NCBI GenBank assembly: GCA_002862095.1
Contig: PHSQ01000001.1
Coordinates: forward strand, 372,001-436,000
DNA length: 64,000 bases
Reading direction: 5' to 3'
Source: Methylocystis sp. KS32
GTDB taxonomy: Bacteria; Pseudomonadota; Alphaproteobacteria; Rhizobiales; Beijerinckiaceae
Both the position numbers and the translations under genes were made by a program. Position 1 is the stretch's first letter; every line of letters begins with the position of its first letter. The notes beneath the pieces are model-generated. The model was given only the letters and a program-made list of their open reading frames with translations. It was not told the DNA's origin and did no database searches. Below are positions 29,187 to 39,238 of this stretch, piece after piece.

Positions 29187-29432
29187 CGATAAGGGAGTAG
29201 GCGAGCCTGCGGCGGGCCGCAAGGCGCCTTTTGTGCGCAGGCCCGCCGTCATTTCGCGCAAAATTGGGCGGGATTTGAGCGAAAGAATTTTCCAACCCTT
29301 CACCTTGTCCGCCAAAACGCGGAGAAAAGGCTTGGATTTACCGGGGATTCACCAGCCCTGTTAGCGACTTGCGGTCCGAGATCGCGCCAATATGCATCCA
29401 ACGAAGCGACACGCTCATTTGAGGAGGCGACC

Positions 29433-29957
29433 ATGTTCGAAGCGAATTGCGCGGCGCAAAGACTCGGCTCCAGCCTGGTGCAGCGCGACCAGCGCGCCGA
29501 CGAGGGCAAGCGCCAGGTTCGCGTCACCCGCAACGATATTGTCATCGCGCGCCGATTCGCTGGAATCGCCATGATGGTCTCCGTGCCGGTGCGCGCCTAT
29601 CGGGGCGTCGCGCTCGCGGTGGAGACGGCCGCGGAAGGCGGGGCGGCCTATCGTCTGTCTCTCGCTCACAACGACCCCGATCTCGACATTGTGCTGGCCG
29701 AGACGCGAGACAGCGCCGCAGTGGCGGCGGATTGGAAATATTGGTCCGCCTACCTCGACCTGCCGAGGCTTTCCGAGGAAGACGGCAAGATGCTGCCGAT
29801 CGAAGCGCCAAAGGGCGCCTCCCTCGCGATCGAAAGGCGCCGCAACGCGGCCGTATTCAAACGGCGGCCGCGCTTCCTTGCGCGCCGCAAGACAGGCGAG
29901 GCGAGCCGTGGCGAAACGGTCTTCGTCGCGGAACGCGAGATTATTTGCTATGAGTGA
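29433..29957 (+). CDS. DUF6101 family protein
   Basis: A 174-aa protein, basic at its C terminus, resembling the DUF6101 family found beside ubiA in Hyphomicrobiales. The start is well supported by GAGGAGG just upstream of ATG 29433. It has no signal peptide or membrane helix and the function is unknown. Its 3' end overlaps the convergent ubiA by 10 bp. Confidence 0.7.
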   Translation: MFEANCAAQRLGSSLVQRDQRADEGKRQVRVTRNDIVIARRFAGIAMMVSVPVRAYRGVALAVETAAEGGAAYRLSLAHNDPDLDIVLAETRDSAAVAADWKYWSAYLDLPRLSEEDGKMLPIEAPKGASLAIERRRNAAVFKRRPRFLARRKTGEASRGETVFVAEREIICYE

Positions 29958-30907
29958 AACGACGCAAGGAGGCTTTGGGCCAAGAGGCCCGCGAAGAGCA
30001 AGAGCCCGGCGTCGCGATTGGCGCGAAAGAGCCTTAGCGCCTGCGCCGTCGGCAAATCGTCGTGAAGCTGTATCGTTTGCCAGGCGAGATGGGCGGTGAA
30101 AGCCGCCACACCTAATTGCGCCAAAATCCCAAGATGCGCGGCGGCGACTGCGGCTTCGGCGCATATCGCCGATATCGCATAGAGCGCGCCGACCGCGATT
30201 TTTACGCGCGATCCGAACAGGCGCGCGGTCGACAGGACGCCTGCCCGCACATCGTCCTTGACATCCTGCAGCGCGTAGATCGTGTCATATCCGATCGTCC
30301 AGAAGATGGCGCTCAAGTAGAGCAGCAGCGCCGGCCAACCGAAACTGTCGGCGCGCGCGGTCCAGCCTAGCAACCCGCCATAGGCGAAAGCGCAGCCCAG
30401 TATGGCTTGCGGCCAGGAAGTGAATCTCTTGGCGAAGGGATAGAGCAGAACGATGAGCGGCGAGGCAAGGGCCAGCGCGATGGTGAGCCCATTGAACGAC
30501 AGCAACACGAAAAGCCCCACGAGGCATAGGGCGACGAGGAAAATAATGGCGGCGGGGGGCGACACCCGGCCGCTCGCAAGAGGGCGGTTACGCGTGCGTT
30601 CGACCTTCGCGTCGATCTTGCGGTCCACGAGATCGTTATAGGTTGAACCGGCGCCGCGCATCGCCACCGCGCCTACGAAAAACAGCCCTAGCTGCTTGAT
30701 GTCGGGGGGGCCGCCGAGCGCGGCCGCCGCGAGGACGCCGCTCTCCCAGCAGGGGAGAAGCAACAGCCACCAGCCAATAGGTCGGTCCAGTCTGGCGAGT
30801 TGGACGAAAGGCTTGAGCGGCTCGGGCGCAAGCCGCAATAAGAAGTGGCCGTCGACGGCGTCGGGAAGAATCTCGCTCGCCTCGAATTTGTCCTCGGTCA
30901 GGCTCAC
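29948..30907 (-). CDS. ubiA: 4-hydroxybenzoate polyprenyltransferase
   Basis: A 319-aa multi-pass membrane prenyltransferase of ubiquinone synthesis, joining the polyprenyl chain to 4-hydroxybenzoate. Both Asp-rich motifs are present: NDLVDRKIDAKVERTRNRPL and YALQDVKDDVRAG. The start is taken as GTG 30907, which overlaps the previous gene's stop as GTGA; the longer frame to 31084 simply reads antisense-like sequence across that gene. Confidence 0.93.
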   Translation of the reverse strand: MSLTEDKFEASEILPDAVDGHFLLRLAPEPLKPFVQLARLDRPIGWWLLLLPCWESGVLAAAALGGPPDIKQLGLFFVGAVAMRGAGSTYNDLVDRKIDAKVERTRNRPLASGRVSPPAAIIFLVALCLVGLFVLLSFNGLTIALALASPLIVLLYPFAKRFTSWPQAILGCAFAYGGLLGWTARADSFGWPALLLYLSAIFWTIGYDTIYALQDVKDDVRAGVLSTARLFGSRVKIAVGALYAISAICAEAAVAAAHLGILAQLGVAAFTAHLAWQTIQLHDDLPTAQALRLFRANRDAGLLLFAGLLAQSLLASFHS

Positions 30908-31362
30908 AGCGGTCCCGCGGGAAGCTTTACTGGCGCGTTGGACGGGTTGGCGGCCTGCTGGCGTTGTTGCTCCTGCATTTTCTTTACCTTCACCGCAGCG
31001 CCGCAGGCCTGTGTGGCAAAGGTCTGGGTTTTCGCCCGCGCCTGCTTGAAAGTGTCGATCACATTGTCGGGAATGGCGCACCAATCCTTGTTCTTGACCA
31101 TGTAATTGAACATTTCGGTTTCGACGCCGGTGAGATTGCGCGCCACGGGACAGGCGGCGATAGGGTCCATTTTGCCTTTTCCCGCCTTGCCCAAACGATT
31201 CAACGCCGCGATTTGCGCCATGCGCTTTTCGGTCAGACGTTGAAAATCCGCCTGACAGGACTGCTGCGCCCGCGCGCCCGAATTTGGATCGAGGCCCAGC
31301 AGGGCGGCGGCGAACAGCAGCCCCGCCAAGCCACGACGGAAAGCCGGGAAACGAGCGTTCAT
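30904..31362 (-). CDS. Secreted hypothetical protein upstream of ubiA
   Basis: A 152-aa protein with a clear signal peptide (residues 1 to about 33, cut near GARAQQS). The mature part has four Cys (QSCQADF, AACPVA, DWCAIPD, TQACGAA), which suits two disulfides in the periplasm, and a Gln/Pro-rich tail. It is coupled to ubiA by a GTGA overlap. I do not recognise a named family. Confidence 0.75.
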   Translation of the reverse strand: MNARFPAFRRGLAGLLFAAALLGLDPNSGARAQQSCQADFQRLTEKRMAQIAALNRLGKAGKGKMDPIAACPVARNLTGVETEMFNYMVKNKDWCAIPDNVIDTFKQARAKTQTFATQACGAAVKVKKMQEQQRQQAANPSNAPVKLPAGPL

Positions 31363-31530
31363 TCGAATAATCCGTAAATCATCGCCTCAGTTAACAGGAC
31401 GCAGGCGCCCCGCGCAAGCCGCGAACTCTGGAGGCAATAAAACGGCGTCTTGATGGCGGAAGAGCTGGACGAATCGCCGCGGCGCGGCGGCCGCGGCTTC
31501 CTCCAGTCCCTTGTTTTTCGTGACGCCTTT

Positions 31531-31643
31531 GAGCGCTTTCCGTCCGAACGGCATCGCTTGAGCGATGAAACATCGCTCAAACTCAATATGTTGGAGCGAG
31601 GTCAGATCGCAAAAGTCTGTCGGCTTTTGCGAAAATCAGGGCC
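31531..31643. repeat. Structured repeat, copy 3 (diverged)
   Basis: About 113 bp directly after the CXXCW gene. It aligns along its whole length with the copies at 33314 and 46565 (GAGCGCTTTCCG start, GGAGCG middle), but many bases differ. Its hairpins are intact: TTGAGCGATG / CATCGCTCAA (31558-31580, perfect 10 bp, 3-nt loop) and TCGCAAAAG / CTTTTGCGA (31607-31632, perfect 9 bp). Confidence 0.75.
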
Positions 31644-31647
31644 AATA

Positions 31648-32217
31648 TCAGCGCACGGCGTTCATCGGTTCGGGCGACCGCTCTTCGAGCGGATGGCCCG
31701 CCTTTTCCCAGGCGTCGGCTCCGCCCGGATACCACAGCACTTTTTTGTAGCCGAGCGCGAGCGCGCGTTTTGCGGCGTTCCAAGACGCCCAGCAATTGGT
31801 GCGGCAATAAAAGACGACCGGGTGGTCCTTGTTTTCGCCGGTTGCACGGGCGACGCCTACCTCCAGATAGCTTTGCATTTCGGGCGTCAGATCGCCCAGC
31901 CCCGTGCCCGGCAACCAGATGCTGCCGGGAATGTCGTGACGCGGAGATGGCCGCCAGACCACTTCCCTCGGCAGATCGGCGGGCCGCGGCGGCCGGGTCA
32001 GGGCGTCGACGAACGCCGCCTCCTTCTTGCTCCATATTTCATAGGCCTGCTCCGTGTCGATCACGGTCGCGCCCTTGAGCGTGGCCGGCGTCGGCGCGTG
32101 ATAATTGTCGAGGCGGAAGCCTTCCGGTTCCGGAGGGACAGGCTCCTCGGCTCGCACGGCGCCGATCACGGCCATGCAGAAAATAATAGCGACGCCGCAG
32201 AGTTTTAACGCTTTCAC
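31648..32217 (-). CDS. PQQ-dependent catabolism-associated CXXCW-motif protein (rhodanese-like)
   Basis: A 189-aa secreted protein with a signal peptide (1-23, cut after VRAEE) and a rhodanese-like fold. The active loop reads VVFYCRTNCWASWNAAKRAL, the Cys-Trp signature of the family found with PQQ-dependent alcohol oxidation genes. The start is GTG 32217. No PQQ or methanol dehydrogenase gene is in the window. The structured repeat copy 3 lies right after its stop. Confidence 0.8.
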   Translation of the reverse strand: MKALKLCGVAIIFCMAVIGAVRAEEPVPPEPEGFRLDNYHAPTPATLKGATVIDTEQAYEIWSKKEAAFVDALTRPPRPADLPREVVWRPSPRHDIPGSIWLPGTGLGDLTPEMQSYLEVGVARATGENKDHPVVFYCRTNCWASWNAAKRALALGYKKVLWYPGGADAWEKAGHPLEERSPEPMNAVR

Positions 32218-32283
32218 CGGCCTGCCCCCATAAGATCGCGGGACCCGGCTCGGCCCTTCCGCGCAATTGGAGCTTGCCCGGTT

Positions 32284-33172
32284 TCAGTTTGACGAGCAAG
32301 GGCTTATGTGGCCGCAGGGGAATGGGGTGAAGGCTCGGGCGGCGACGAGGCTCGCAAGGGATTCATCATCCCAAGCAGCGGTCATTCGCTTTAGGCGCTG
32401 CGAATCTTTGCCCGGAGCCCGCCGGATTAGGTTAGTGGCCATGTTCTTGATGGTGACGAAGTTGGCGGGGGCGTTTTCGATTCTCATGCGGCATTCGTTG
32501 TCTCGCAAGGTCATATCCATGACCCAATACAGGCTGTTCTCCACCGCCCAATGATCGCGGATCATGGGGGCCGAAAGGGTCGGCGAAGCGATGTAAAAGC
32601 GCGTCTCCTGCTCGATCTTGTCCTTAAACTCCCGCCTGCTTTCGACCATGACGACGCCTGCAAGACCTTGCCAATCATGGCGCTTTTGCACCCATCCAAC
32701 GTCTTGGATCGTCGTGTCCTTGAAGCCTACCGCTTTCTGCTCTTTGAGGAGCAACCGCACGTCTTCTTGCAATGTTCCCTGATTGCCCTGGAGCGCGATG
32801 AGGTCATCGGCATTCTTGTCTTTGATCTTTTTGGCGACGCCGCGCTGACACCCATGGCGTCGATCGCAAGCACCGCGCCTTCGAGCGCCATCATCTCCAG
32901 TAGCGCAGGAATAGCGATGATTTCGTTTGATTTTTTCGCCACGGCGGCCGCCCCAGAACGAGCCGCTGGCGGGGGCCGAGGCCTTCGCCGACATCACTCG
33001 CTTTGGCGAGAAGAAGCGAGACCTTCTGCGCCGCAAGCAGACACAAGAGCAAGATCTCGTCGAGCGGACGGATCACTTCGCCAGGCTGGCGCGCGTCGGG
33101 CATGTTTCTGAAATATTGCAATAAAATCGTTGTCTCCGCCAAAACGGCGCAATTGACCTCGCCCATCGCCAT
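32284..33172 (-). pseudogene. ISAs1-family transposase, frameshifted
   Basis: Pieces of one transposase occur in successive minus-strand frames. They are an N-terminal part (LLQYFRNMPDARQPGEVIRP, from 33172), a central part (AKKSNEIIAIPALLEMM ... AVLAIDAMG, about 32940-32860) and a C-terminal part (IKDKNADDLIALQGNQ ... DHWAVENSLYWVMDMTLRDN, 32850-32284). At least two frameshifts inactivate it. The ISAs1 assignment rests on the LKGNQ-like and HWAVENSLHW-like motifs. I could not find its terminal inverted repeats. Confidence 0.8.
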
Positions 33173-33313
33173 CCTCCTGAACCCAATCAGAGGATCGCGA
33201 GAGATTCAGACCATTCGCCCTTTGTCGCCTGCTTCTTCATCCGATCAGCCTGTATGTGGCCGGACCCAGGGTCGATTTTCGCGTCCGCCGCCGCTATTGT
33301 GCCGAATCTCACG

Positions 33314-33427
33314 CTAGAGCAAAATCCGAAAAAGTTGATAGACTTTTTCGATTGGATTTTGCTCCAACTTTTTGAATCTGGAGCGATTTCTTATCGACCA
33401 GACGATTCCGTCCGGTCGGAAAGCGCT
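33314..33427. repeat. Structured repeat, copy 1
   Basis: A 114-bp element beginning CTAGAGC, lying just upstream of rsmE and in the opposite orientation to the copy at 46565, with which it is nearly identical. It contains tandem hairpins: GCAAAATC / GATTTTGC enclosing CGAAAAAGT / ACTTTTTCG, then GCTCCA / TGGAGC, then CGACCAGACG / CGTCCGGTCG. Confidence 0.85.
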
Positions 33428-33462
33428 GTCGGAGAGAACGATCAACGGCGCCGGGGAAAATC

Positions 33463-34227
33463 TTGTCGATCTATGATTTCGCCGCCCAGCGGCTTTTCGT
33501 CGAGGCGCCGCTGAGCGAAGGCGAAAGTGTGACGCCCGCTTTCGAGGCGATAAATTATCTTTTGAACGTATTACGACTGCGCGACGGCGACCCTTTGCTG
33601 CTCTTCAACGGCCGCGACGGAGAGTGGCGGGCGCGGGTGCGCGCGACCTCCCGGCGCGCGGCGGATCTCGTCGTCGAAGTTCAATTACGCGAACAGACGA
33701 AGTCCGGCGACCTCGAATACGCGTTCGCGCCGCTCAAACAGGCGCGGCTGGATTATATGGCTCAGAAAGCCGTGGAAATGGGAGCGACGCGCCTCTCCCC
33801 GGTGCTGACCCGACGCACGCAAGTTCGAAAAGTGAATAGCGAACGCCTGCGAGCCAATGCGATCGAGGCCGCGGAGCAGTGTGGCTTGCTCAATGTGCCT
33901 GAAATCGCGGAAGTCGAGGGTTTGGAAAATTGGCTTATGGGTCTGCCGGCGCAGCGCGTTCTCATATTTTGCGACGAAGACGCCGCGCTTTCCGATCCTA
34001 TCGCCGCGCTGCGATCCAAGGCGTCGGATTGGGGCGCTTCGGACGAGCCTAGCGCGGTCAGCGTCTTGATCGGACCCGAAGGAGGCTTCGACGAGGTTGA
34101 GAGGGCCGAGATTTTGCGACGGCCGCGCCTCCTGCGGCTATCCCTCGGCCCGCGAATTCTGCGCGCGGACACCGCCGCGGTCGCGGCGCTCGCTCTCGTG
34201 CAGTCGGTCCTGGGCGATTGGCGCTAG
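33463..34227 (+). CDS. rsmE: 16S rRNA (uracil-1498-N3)-methyltransferase
   Basis: A 254-aa SPOUT methyltransferase modifying U1498 of 16S rRNA. It has an N-terminal PUA-like domain (YDFAAQRLFVEAPL), then the knot domain with QKAVEMGATRLSPVLTRR, LIGPEGGFDEVE and the C-terminal LGPRILRADTAAVAAL. The start is TTG 33463, preceded by GGGGA; the alphaproteobacterial family also begins with this YDF segment. Structured repeat copy 1 lies in its leader, 36 bp upstream. Confidence 0.93.
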   Translation: MSIYDFAAQRLFVEAPLSEGESVTPAFEAINYLLNVLRLRDGDPLLLFNGRDGEWRARVRATSRRAADLVVEVQLREQTKSGDLEYAFAPLKQARLDYMAQKAVEMGATRLSPVLTRRTQVRKVNSERLRANAIEAAEQCGLLNVPEIAEVEGLENWLMGLPAQRVLIFCDEDAALSDPIAALRSKASDWGASDEPSAVSVLIGPEGGFDEVERAEILRRPRLLRLSLGPRILRADTAAVAALALVQSVLGDWR

Positions 34228-34555
34228 ATCGCGCTGCTTTCGGGCGGACACGCTCAAATGCGGAAAACGTTTTTCATTCTATATGTTAACATACTTTGCG
34301 CGAAGCGCTGGCTTCTGCGGTTTCGCGAGCCGCGCCAAAAAAGGCGTTTGACGACACCATGCCGCCACGATGTTTGCATTTTTTGAATCTAAAGGATCAA
34401 ACGGTCGTAGTCACGATCCGGCGCGTGCTTGAGACCGGCGCGATCGTTTGCGTTAACTTTCACGTAACTCCTTTCGCCCAAAGAATCATTGCCGATTCTT
34501 CGAGCGTTTGAGGGTGGCTTCCCATTTCAACAAGACCAACAAGGCCCGGAGGAGC
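34228..34555. other. Intergenic region downstream of rsmE
   Basis: About 330 bp. It has AT-rich patches (34270-34300) that could hold the promoter of the porin-like gene, and a 7-bp hairpin AAGAATC / GATTCTT at about 34481-34500. The first 60 bp weakly recall the structured repeat, but too little matches to call it a copy. Confidence 0.35.
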
Positions 34556-34897
34556 ATGAACCGTTCCGCATACCCCGATCGGCATGAAGCGGCAGGAGTT
34601 TTCCCGGCGATCAACGCAATGGTCAGGGGCATTCTCGCGGTTGTCGCTCTTTGTCCGATTGCTCATGCGGAAAGCCCGCGCGGGGCCTGCTCAAACCTGG
34701 GACAGGACTTCGTCTCCATTTCCGGCGCAAGCGGTTGCGTGCGAATCGGCGGCCATGTTCGCGCGGAAACCGTTCAGCCACGACCCGCTCCGCTCGGCTA
34801 TGACGCCGAGCCTCAGGATGGGGCGCGTCACGCGTCGGAGTCTTTTCATGTGCGCGCGGGGGCGGACAGCGCCGACGTTACTCTTTACCGGCGTTAA
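34556..34897 (+). CDS. Short porin-like secreted protein (possible truncated porin)
   Basis: A 113-aa protein with a signal peptide (cut near IAHAES), then a segment resembling the N terminus of Hyphomicrobiales porins: CSNLGQDFVSISGASGCVRIGGHVRAE, two Cys bracketing the first strand. The remaining 50 residues are polar and not barrel-like. GGAGGAG precedes the ATG. It may be a porin cut short by the insertion-sequence debris that begins at about 34900, or a small protein in its own right. Full porins of this family are 400-500 aa. Confidence 0.5.
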   Translation: MNRSAYPDRHEAAGVFPAINAMVRGILAVVALCPIAHAESPRGACSNLGQDFVSISGASGCVRIGGHVRAETVQPRPAPLGYDAEPQDGARHASESFHVRAGADSADVTLYRR

Positions 34898-35420
34898 CGC
34901 GTGTTCCCAAAAAGCGCGCGCTTTTGGGGAACATGCTCGATTGGATTCAGATCGGGCGAGTATTTTGGAGGGAAGACGCGCCGCGCGCCTCTGGCGGGGA
35001 CGGCTTTATTGATGGCGGCGGCTTTGTGCGAGCCGAGATTGTCGATCATAACGATGTCGCCCGACTTCAGCGTCGGCGTCGAATTCGTTCCAGTCCAGGG
35101 CGACGACGAGATCGCGGCTCGCGCCGGTAGTCTCCTTGATCCACAGCGGAATTAGCTCCCCGACGTCGACGTCCTGGTTAGTCAAGAGACGGTCGACCTG
35201 CTTGATCGCGTGCTTGCCCGCCTTGCCGCGCGCTTATGCGAGAGCCTGACCGATCACCGAGACGGCGAGCGAGGCGCTGGTCATCACGCCGAGCGCCACA
35301 TGCACCAAAGAGCACACGCGTTTGACGCGCCGGTCCGAGCCCAACAGGGAAACCAGGTAATTATCAACAAACCCAATCTGTTGCGCCGTCGCCCGCATGA
35401 TCCCGCCATTGCCAAAATAG
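34893..35420 (-). pseudogene. Mosaic of IS4-type and IS630-type transposase remnants
   Basis: On the minus strand, 35420-35080 resembles an IS4-family transposase N terminus (RVKRVCSLVHVALGVMTSASL; KHAIKQVDRLLTNQDVDV; VVALDWNEFDAD) and carries an internal stop. At about 35080 it switches to an IS630-type C-terminal piece (SGDIVMIDNLGSHKAAA; PPKYSPDLNPIEH). That piece is cut off at a palindrome at 34903-34932. Neither part can be functional. Confidence 0.75.
34903..34932. repeat. 30-nt near-perfect palindrome
   Basis: Two 15-nt arms (GTTCCCAAAAAGCGC and GCGCTTTTGGGGAAC) with one mismatch and no loop. It begins 6 nt after the porin-like gene's stop and cuts off the IS630 remnant. It could be an insertion-sequence end or a terminator for the porin-like gene, though no T-run follows. 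Confidence 0.5.
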
Positions 35421-35678
35421 ATTCGTTAAAAAAACCATCTCGTTAGATCGTGCGGCGAAATCGAGTCGCGCCCAACATGAAGGAATTCGTGAGGGGTTAG
35501 TCTGGTCGCCTTATAAAGTTAGGGAAACAGCGGCAGAATAGACAATATGATTTTGTTGCCGAACTATTACTTTTATAGCCCTAAATAAAGGCAATATCTT
35601 ATTATTTTTATAAGATAAAAATTGCATCAGGCGGACCATTGAATTAATATTATTTCATACGATGAGGGGTTTACTCTT
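35421..35678. other. AT-rich leader of rnhB
   Basis: About 260 bp, clearly richer in A+T than its surroundings from 35510. It contains a 7-bp hairpin ATCTTAT / ATAAGAT (35596-35616). It probably carries the rnhB promoter; no boxes can be assigned with confidence. I see no gene. Confidence 0.4.
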
Positions 35679-36296
35679 ATGCCAAAGCAGAAACTCGACT
35701 ACTCCTTTGATAACAACTTCCGCGCCAAGGGATTGTGGCCGCTCGCCGGGCTGGACGAAGCCGGCTGTGGACCGCTCGCCGGCCCGGTCTGCGCGGCGGC
35801 CGTGATCCTGAACCCCGAAAAGCCGCCCGAGGGGGTGAACGATTCCAAGACGATGACGGCGAGAGCCAGGCAAGCCGCCTTCGCGCTGATCTGCGAAACG
35901 GCGCTGGCGGTGTCCTTCGCTTTCGTCACCGCCGCGGAAATAGACTCCCTCGACATCAGAAAGGCCGCCTTGCTCGCTATGTCGCGCGCGGCGGCCGCAT
36001 TGCCGATAAAGCCAGCCTATGCGCTGGTTGACGGTCGATTCCTGCCCGATCTTCCCTGTCCGGGGGCGCCGATCGTCAAGGGCGACGCGACTTCGCTGTC
36101 CATTGCGTCGGCGTCAGTCGTCGCCAAGGTAATGCGTGACGCATTGATGCGCCGGTTGTCGGAGGAACACCCGCAATATGGCTTCGCGGAGAACGCGGGA
36201 TATGGGGTTGCACGCCATATCGCCGCGATCCGCGAGTTCGGTCCGACGCCTCATCATCGCCTGAGCTTCGCTCCTCTTCGCGAGCGGCGAGACTAA
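35679..36296 (+). CDS. rnhB: Ribonuclease HII
   Basis: A 205-aa RNase HII that removes ribonucleotides from DNA. The catalytic motif LDEAGCGPLAGPV, NDSKTMT, LVDGRFLP and KGDATSLSIASASVVAKV are all in place. GAGGGG lies upstream of ATG 35679. It is followed 170 bp later by ccrM, an order common in Hyphomicrobiales. Confidence 0.95.
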   Translation: MPKQKLDYSFDNNFRAKGLWPLAGLDEAGCGPLAGPVCAAAVILNPEKPPEGVNDSKTMTARARQAAFALICETALAVSFAFVTAAEIDSLDIRKAALLAMSRAAAALPIKPAYALVDGRFLPDLPCPGAPIVKGDATSLSIASASVVAKVMRDALMRRLSEEHPQYGFAENAGYGVARHIAAIREFGPTPHHRLSFAPLRERRD

Positions 36297-36433
36297 AGCC
36301 AAGCCCTGCGGCGGGCGCGCGAGCGAATTCATAAATTATTGTTGGAAATGATGATTTCTTAACGAAGACGTTCGAAAAAGAGACGTTCGGGAAAGGACCC
36401 GTTAAACGCGCTTTTTACCCCGATCCGGCATAG

Positions 36434-37645
<1,212 letters not shown>

Positions 37646-37755
37646 CGCCCATGCTTCCCGCGGGACCGCGACGAAATTATCCAGCCCGCCACATTTTCTG
37701 GACTTTCAGCCTGCCTCGTGACAATTCTGACGCCTCACCATTCAGGGTCCGGCAG

Positions 37756-38091
37756 ATGACAGCCTTCACTTTCAACGACATCGGTCTCGATGAGCTCAAA
37801 CAGGGGGTCGCCGACGGCTCGCTCATTCTCGTCGACGTGCGCGAGGCCGAGGAATACGCCGCCGGCCACATCGAGGGCGCGCTATTCAATCCCCTGTCGA
37901 AGTTCGACCCCGCGAAAATTCCGCTCGCCCCCCGGGGGAAAAAAGTGGTGATTTACTGCCGGTCTGGACGCCGTTCGGTCACGGCGATGGAAATGGCGCG
38001 GCTCGCCGGTCGCGGCGACCTCGACACCCATTTCGGCGGCGGTATTCTGGGTTGGCTCGAGGCCAATCTCGAGGTCGAAAAGGGGCTCTGA
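37756..38091 (+). CDS. Rhodanese-like domain protein
   Basis: A 111-aa single-domain rhodanese: VDVREAEEYAAGHIEGALFNPL, then the active-site loop VVIYCRSGRRSV with the catalytic Cys, and a C-terminal GGGILGWLEANL. It lacks a signal peptide, so it is cytoplasmic. ATG 37756 gives the family start. A sulfurtransferase role is likely; the substrate is unknown. It is codirectional with ccrM after 110 bp. Confidence 0.85.
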   Translation: MTAFTFNDIGLDELKQGVADGSLILVDVREAEEYAAGHIEGALFNPLSKFDPAKIPLAPRGKKVVIYCRSGRRSVTAMEMARLAGRGDLDTHFGGGILGWLEANLEVEKGL

Positions 38092-38098
38092 AGAATCG

Positions 38099-39082
38099 TC
38101 ACCCCCAGAGGCCGCCGTCGGGAGGATGAATTTCCGAACCCTCGTAAGTCAGGCCCGGGTCGCGATCGCGCGCGAGCAGCAACGGGCCGTCGAGATCAAC
38201 GAAATCGGCCATTTGTCCGATCAGAATAGCGGGCGCCATCGCGAGCGAACTGCCCACCATGCACCCCGCCATAATTTTGAAGCCCAGCTCGCGCGCTTCC
38301 CTTGCGACCGCCAGCGCTTCGGTAAGCCCGCCGGTTTTGTCGAGCTTGATGTTGACGGCGTCATAGCGGTCCCGAAGCTCGGCCAGTCCGGCTCGGTCAT
38401 GCGCGCTCTCGTCCGCGCATGTCGGCACGATGCGATCGATTCGAGCCAACGCCGCGTCCGCGCCCGCCGGCAAGGGCTGTTCGATCAGCGTCACGCCTGC
38501 TTCGGCGCAAGCTTCCATGTTCGCTTTCAGGTCGTCCTCCCGCCAGGCTTCATTCGCGTCCACCACCAGCCGCGCCTTGGGCGCGCCCGCGCGCACGGCG
38601 TTGAGGCGCTGGCGGTCGCCCCTGCCGGCGAGCTTGATTTTCAGCAAGGGCCGATGTGCGGCCTCAGTCGCCGCCGCGAACATCTCTTCGGGCGTTCCGA
38701 CCGAAAGAGTGTAGGCGGTGGTCAGAGTCTTCAAGGACTCGATGCCGGCGGTTCGAAACGCGGGAATTCCGGAGCTCTTGGCCGCGAGATCCCACATCGC
38801 GCAGTCGATCGCGTTGCGCGCGGCGCCCGGCGGCAGGAGCCGCCGCAAATCGTCGCGGTCGGCGCCCCCCTCCACAAAGGAGCGGACGCTTTCGATCGCG
38901 GCCGTCACGCTCTCGACGCTTTCGCCATAACGGGCGTAGGGCACGCATTCGCCCCGCCCCTCATTGGCGCCGACGCGCAAACGGACGGTTACGACGCGCG
39001 CTTCTGTTTTGGCGCCCCGCGCGATCACGAAACTGCCCCTTATGGGAAAGGTTTCCACTGAAATCTCGATCTCGACGCCCAT
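38099..39082 (-). CDS. Dipeptide epimerase (L-Ala-D/L-Glu epimerase type, enolase superfamily)
   Basis: A 327-aa enolase-superfamily protein of the muconate-lactonising subgroup. The Lys pair is KIKLAG, the metal ligands are DANEAW, IEQPLP and CADESAH, and the second base is in NIKLDKTGG. These features fit the dipeptide epimerases that recycle murein peptides. GGGAG precedes ATG 39082, which is chosen over the earlier frame start at 39169. It is divergent from the mla operon. Confidence 0.83.
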   Translation of the reverse strand: MGVEIEISVETFPIRGSFVIARGAKTEARVVTVRLRVGANEGRGECVPYARYGESVESVTAAIESVRSFVEGGADRDDLRRLLPPGAARNAIDCAMWDLAAKSSGIPAFRTAGIESLKTLTTAYTLSVGTPEEMFAAATEAAHRPLLKIKLAGRGDRQRLNAVRAGAPKARLVVDANEAWREDDLKANMEACAEAGVTLIEQPLPAGADAALARIDRIVPTCADESAHDRAGLAELRDRYDAVNIKLDKTGGLTEALAVAREARELGFKIMAGCMVGSSLAMAPAILIGQMADFVDLDGPLLLARDRDPGLTYEGSEIHPPDGGLWG

Positions 39083-39238
39083 TCGATCTCCCGTCGCGGG
39101 ATTCGCTCGTTTGAGTCCGAGCCGTCCGCGCTCGACAATGGCAATCGGCGAAGCTAATAAGATTCGCAAGCTTTTTTGACTTCGCGCCGGCTTTCAGGCG
39201 ATTATGCGGCCAACATCGCGCGGCGGCGACGAGGCGAC

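Noticed and set aside
36358..36417. Possible CtrA sites upstream of ccrM
   Set aside because: TTAA-N7-GTTC and TTAA-N7-TTTT each miss bases of the second half; CcrM is expected to be CtrA-controlled, but the sequence does not show it clearly.
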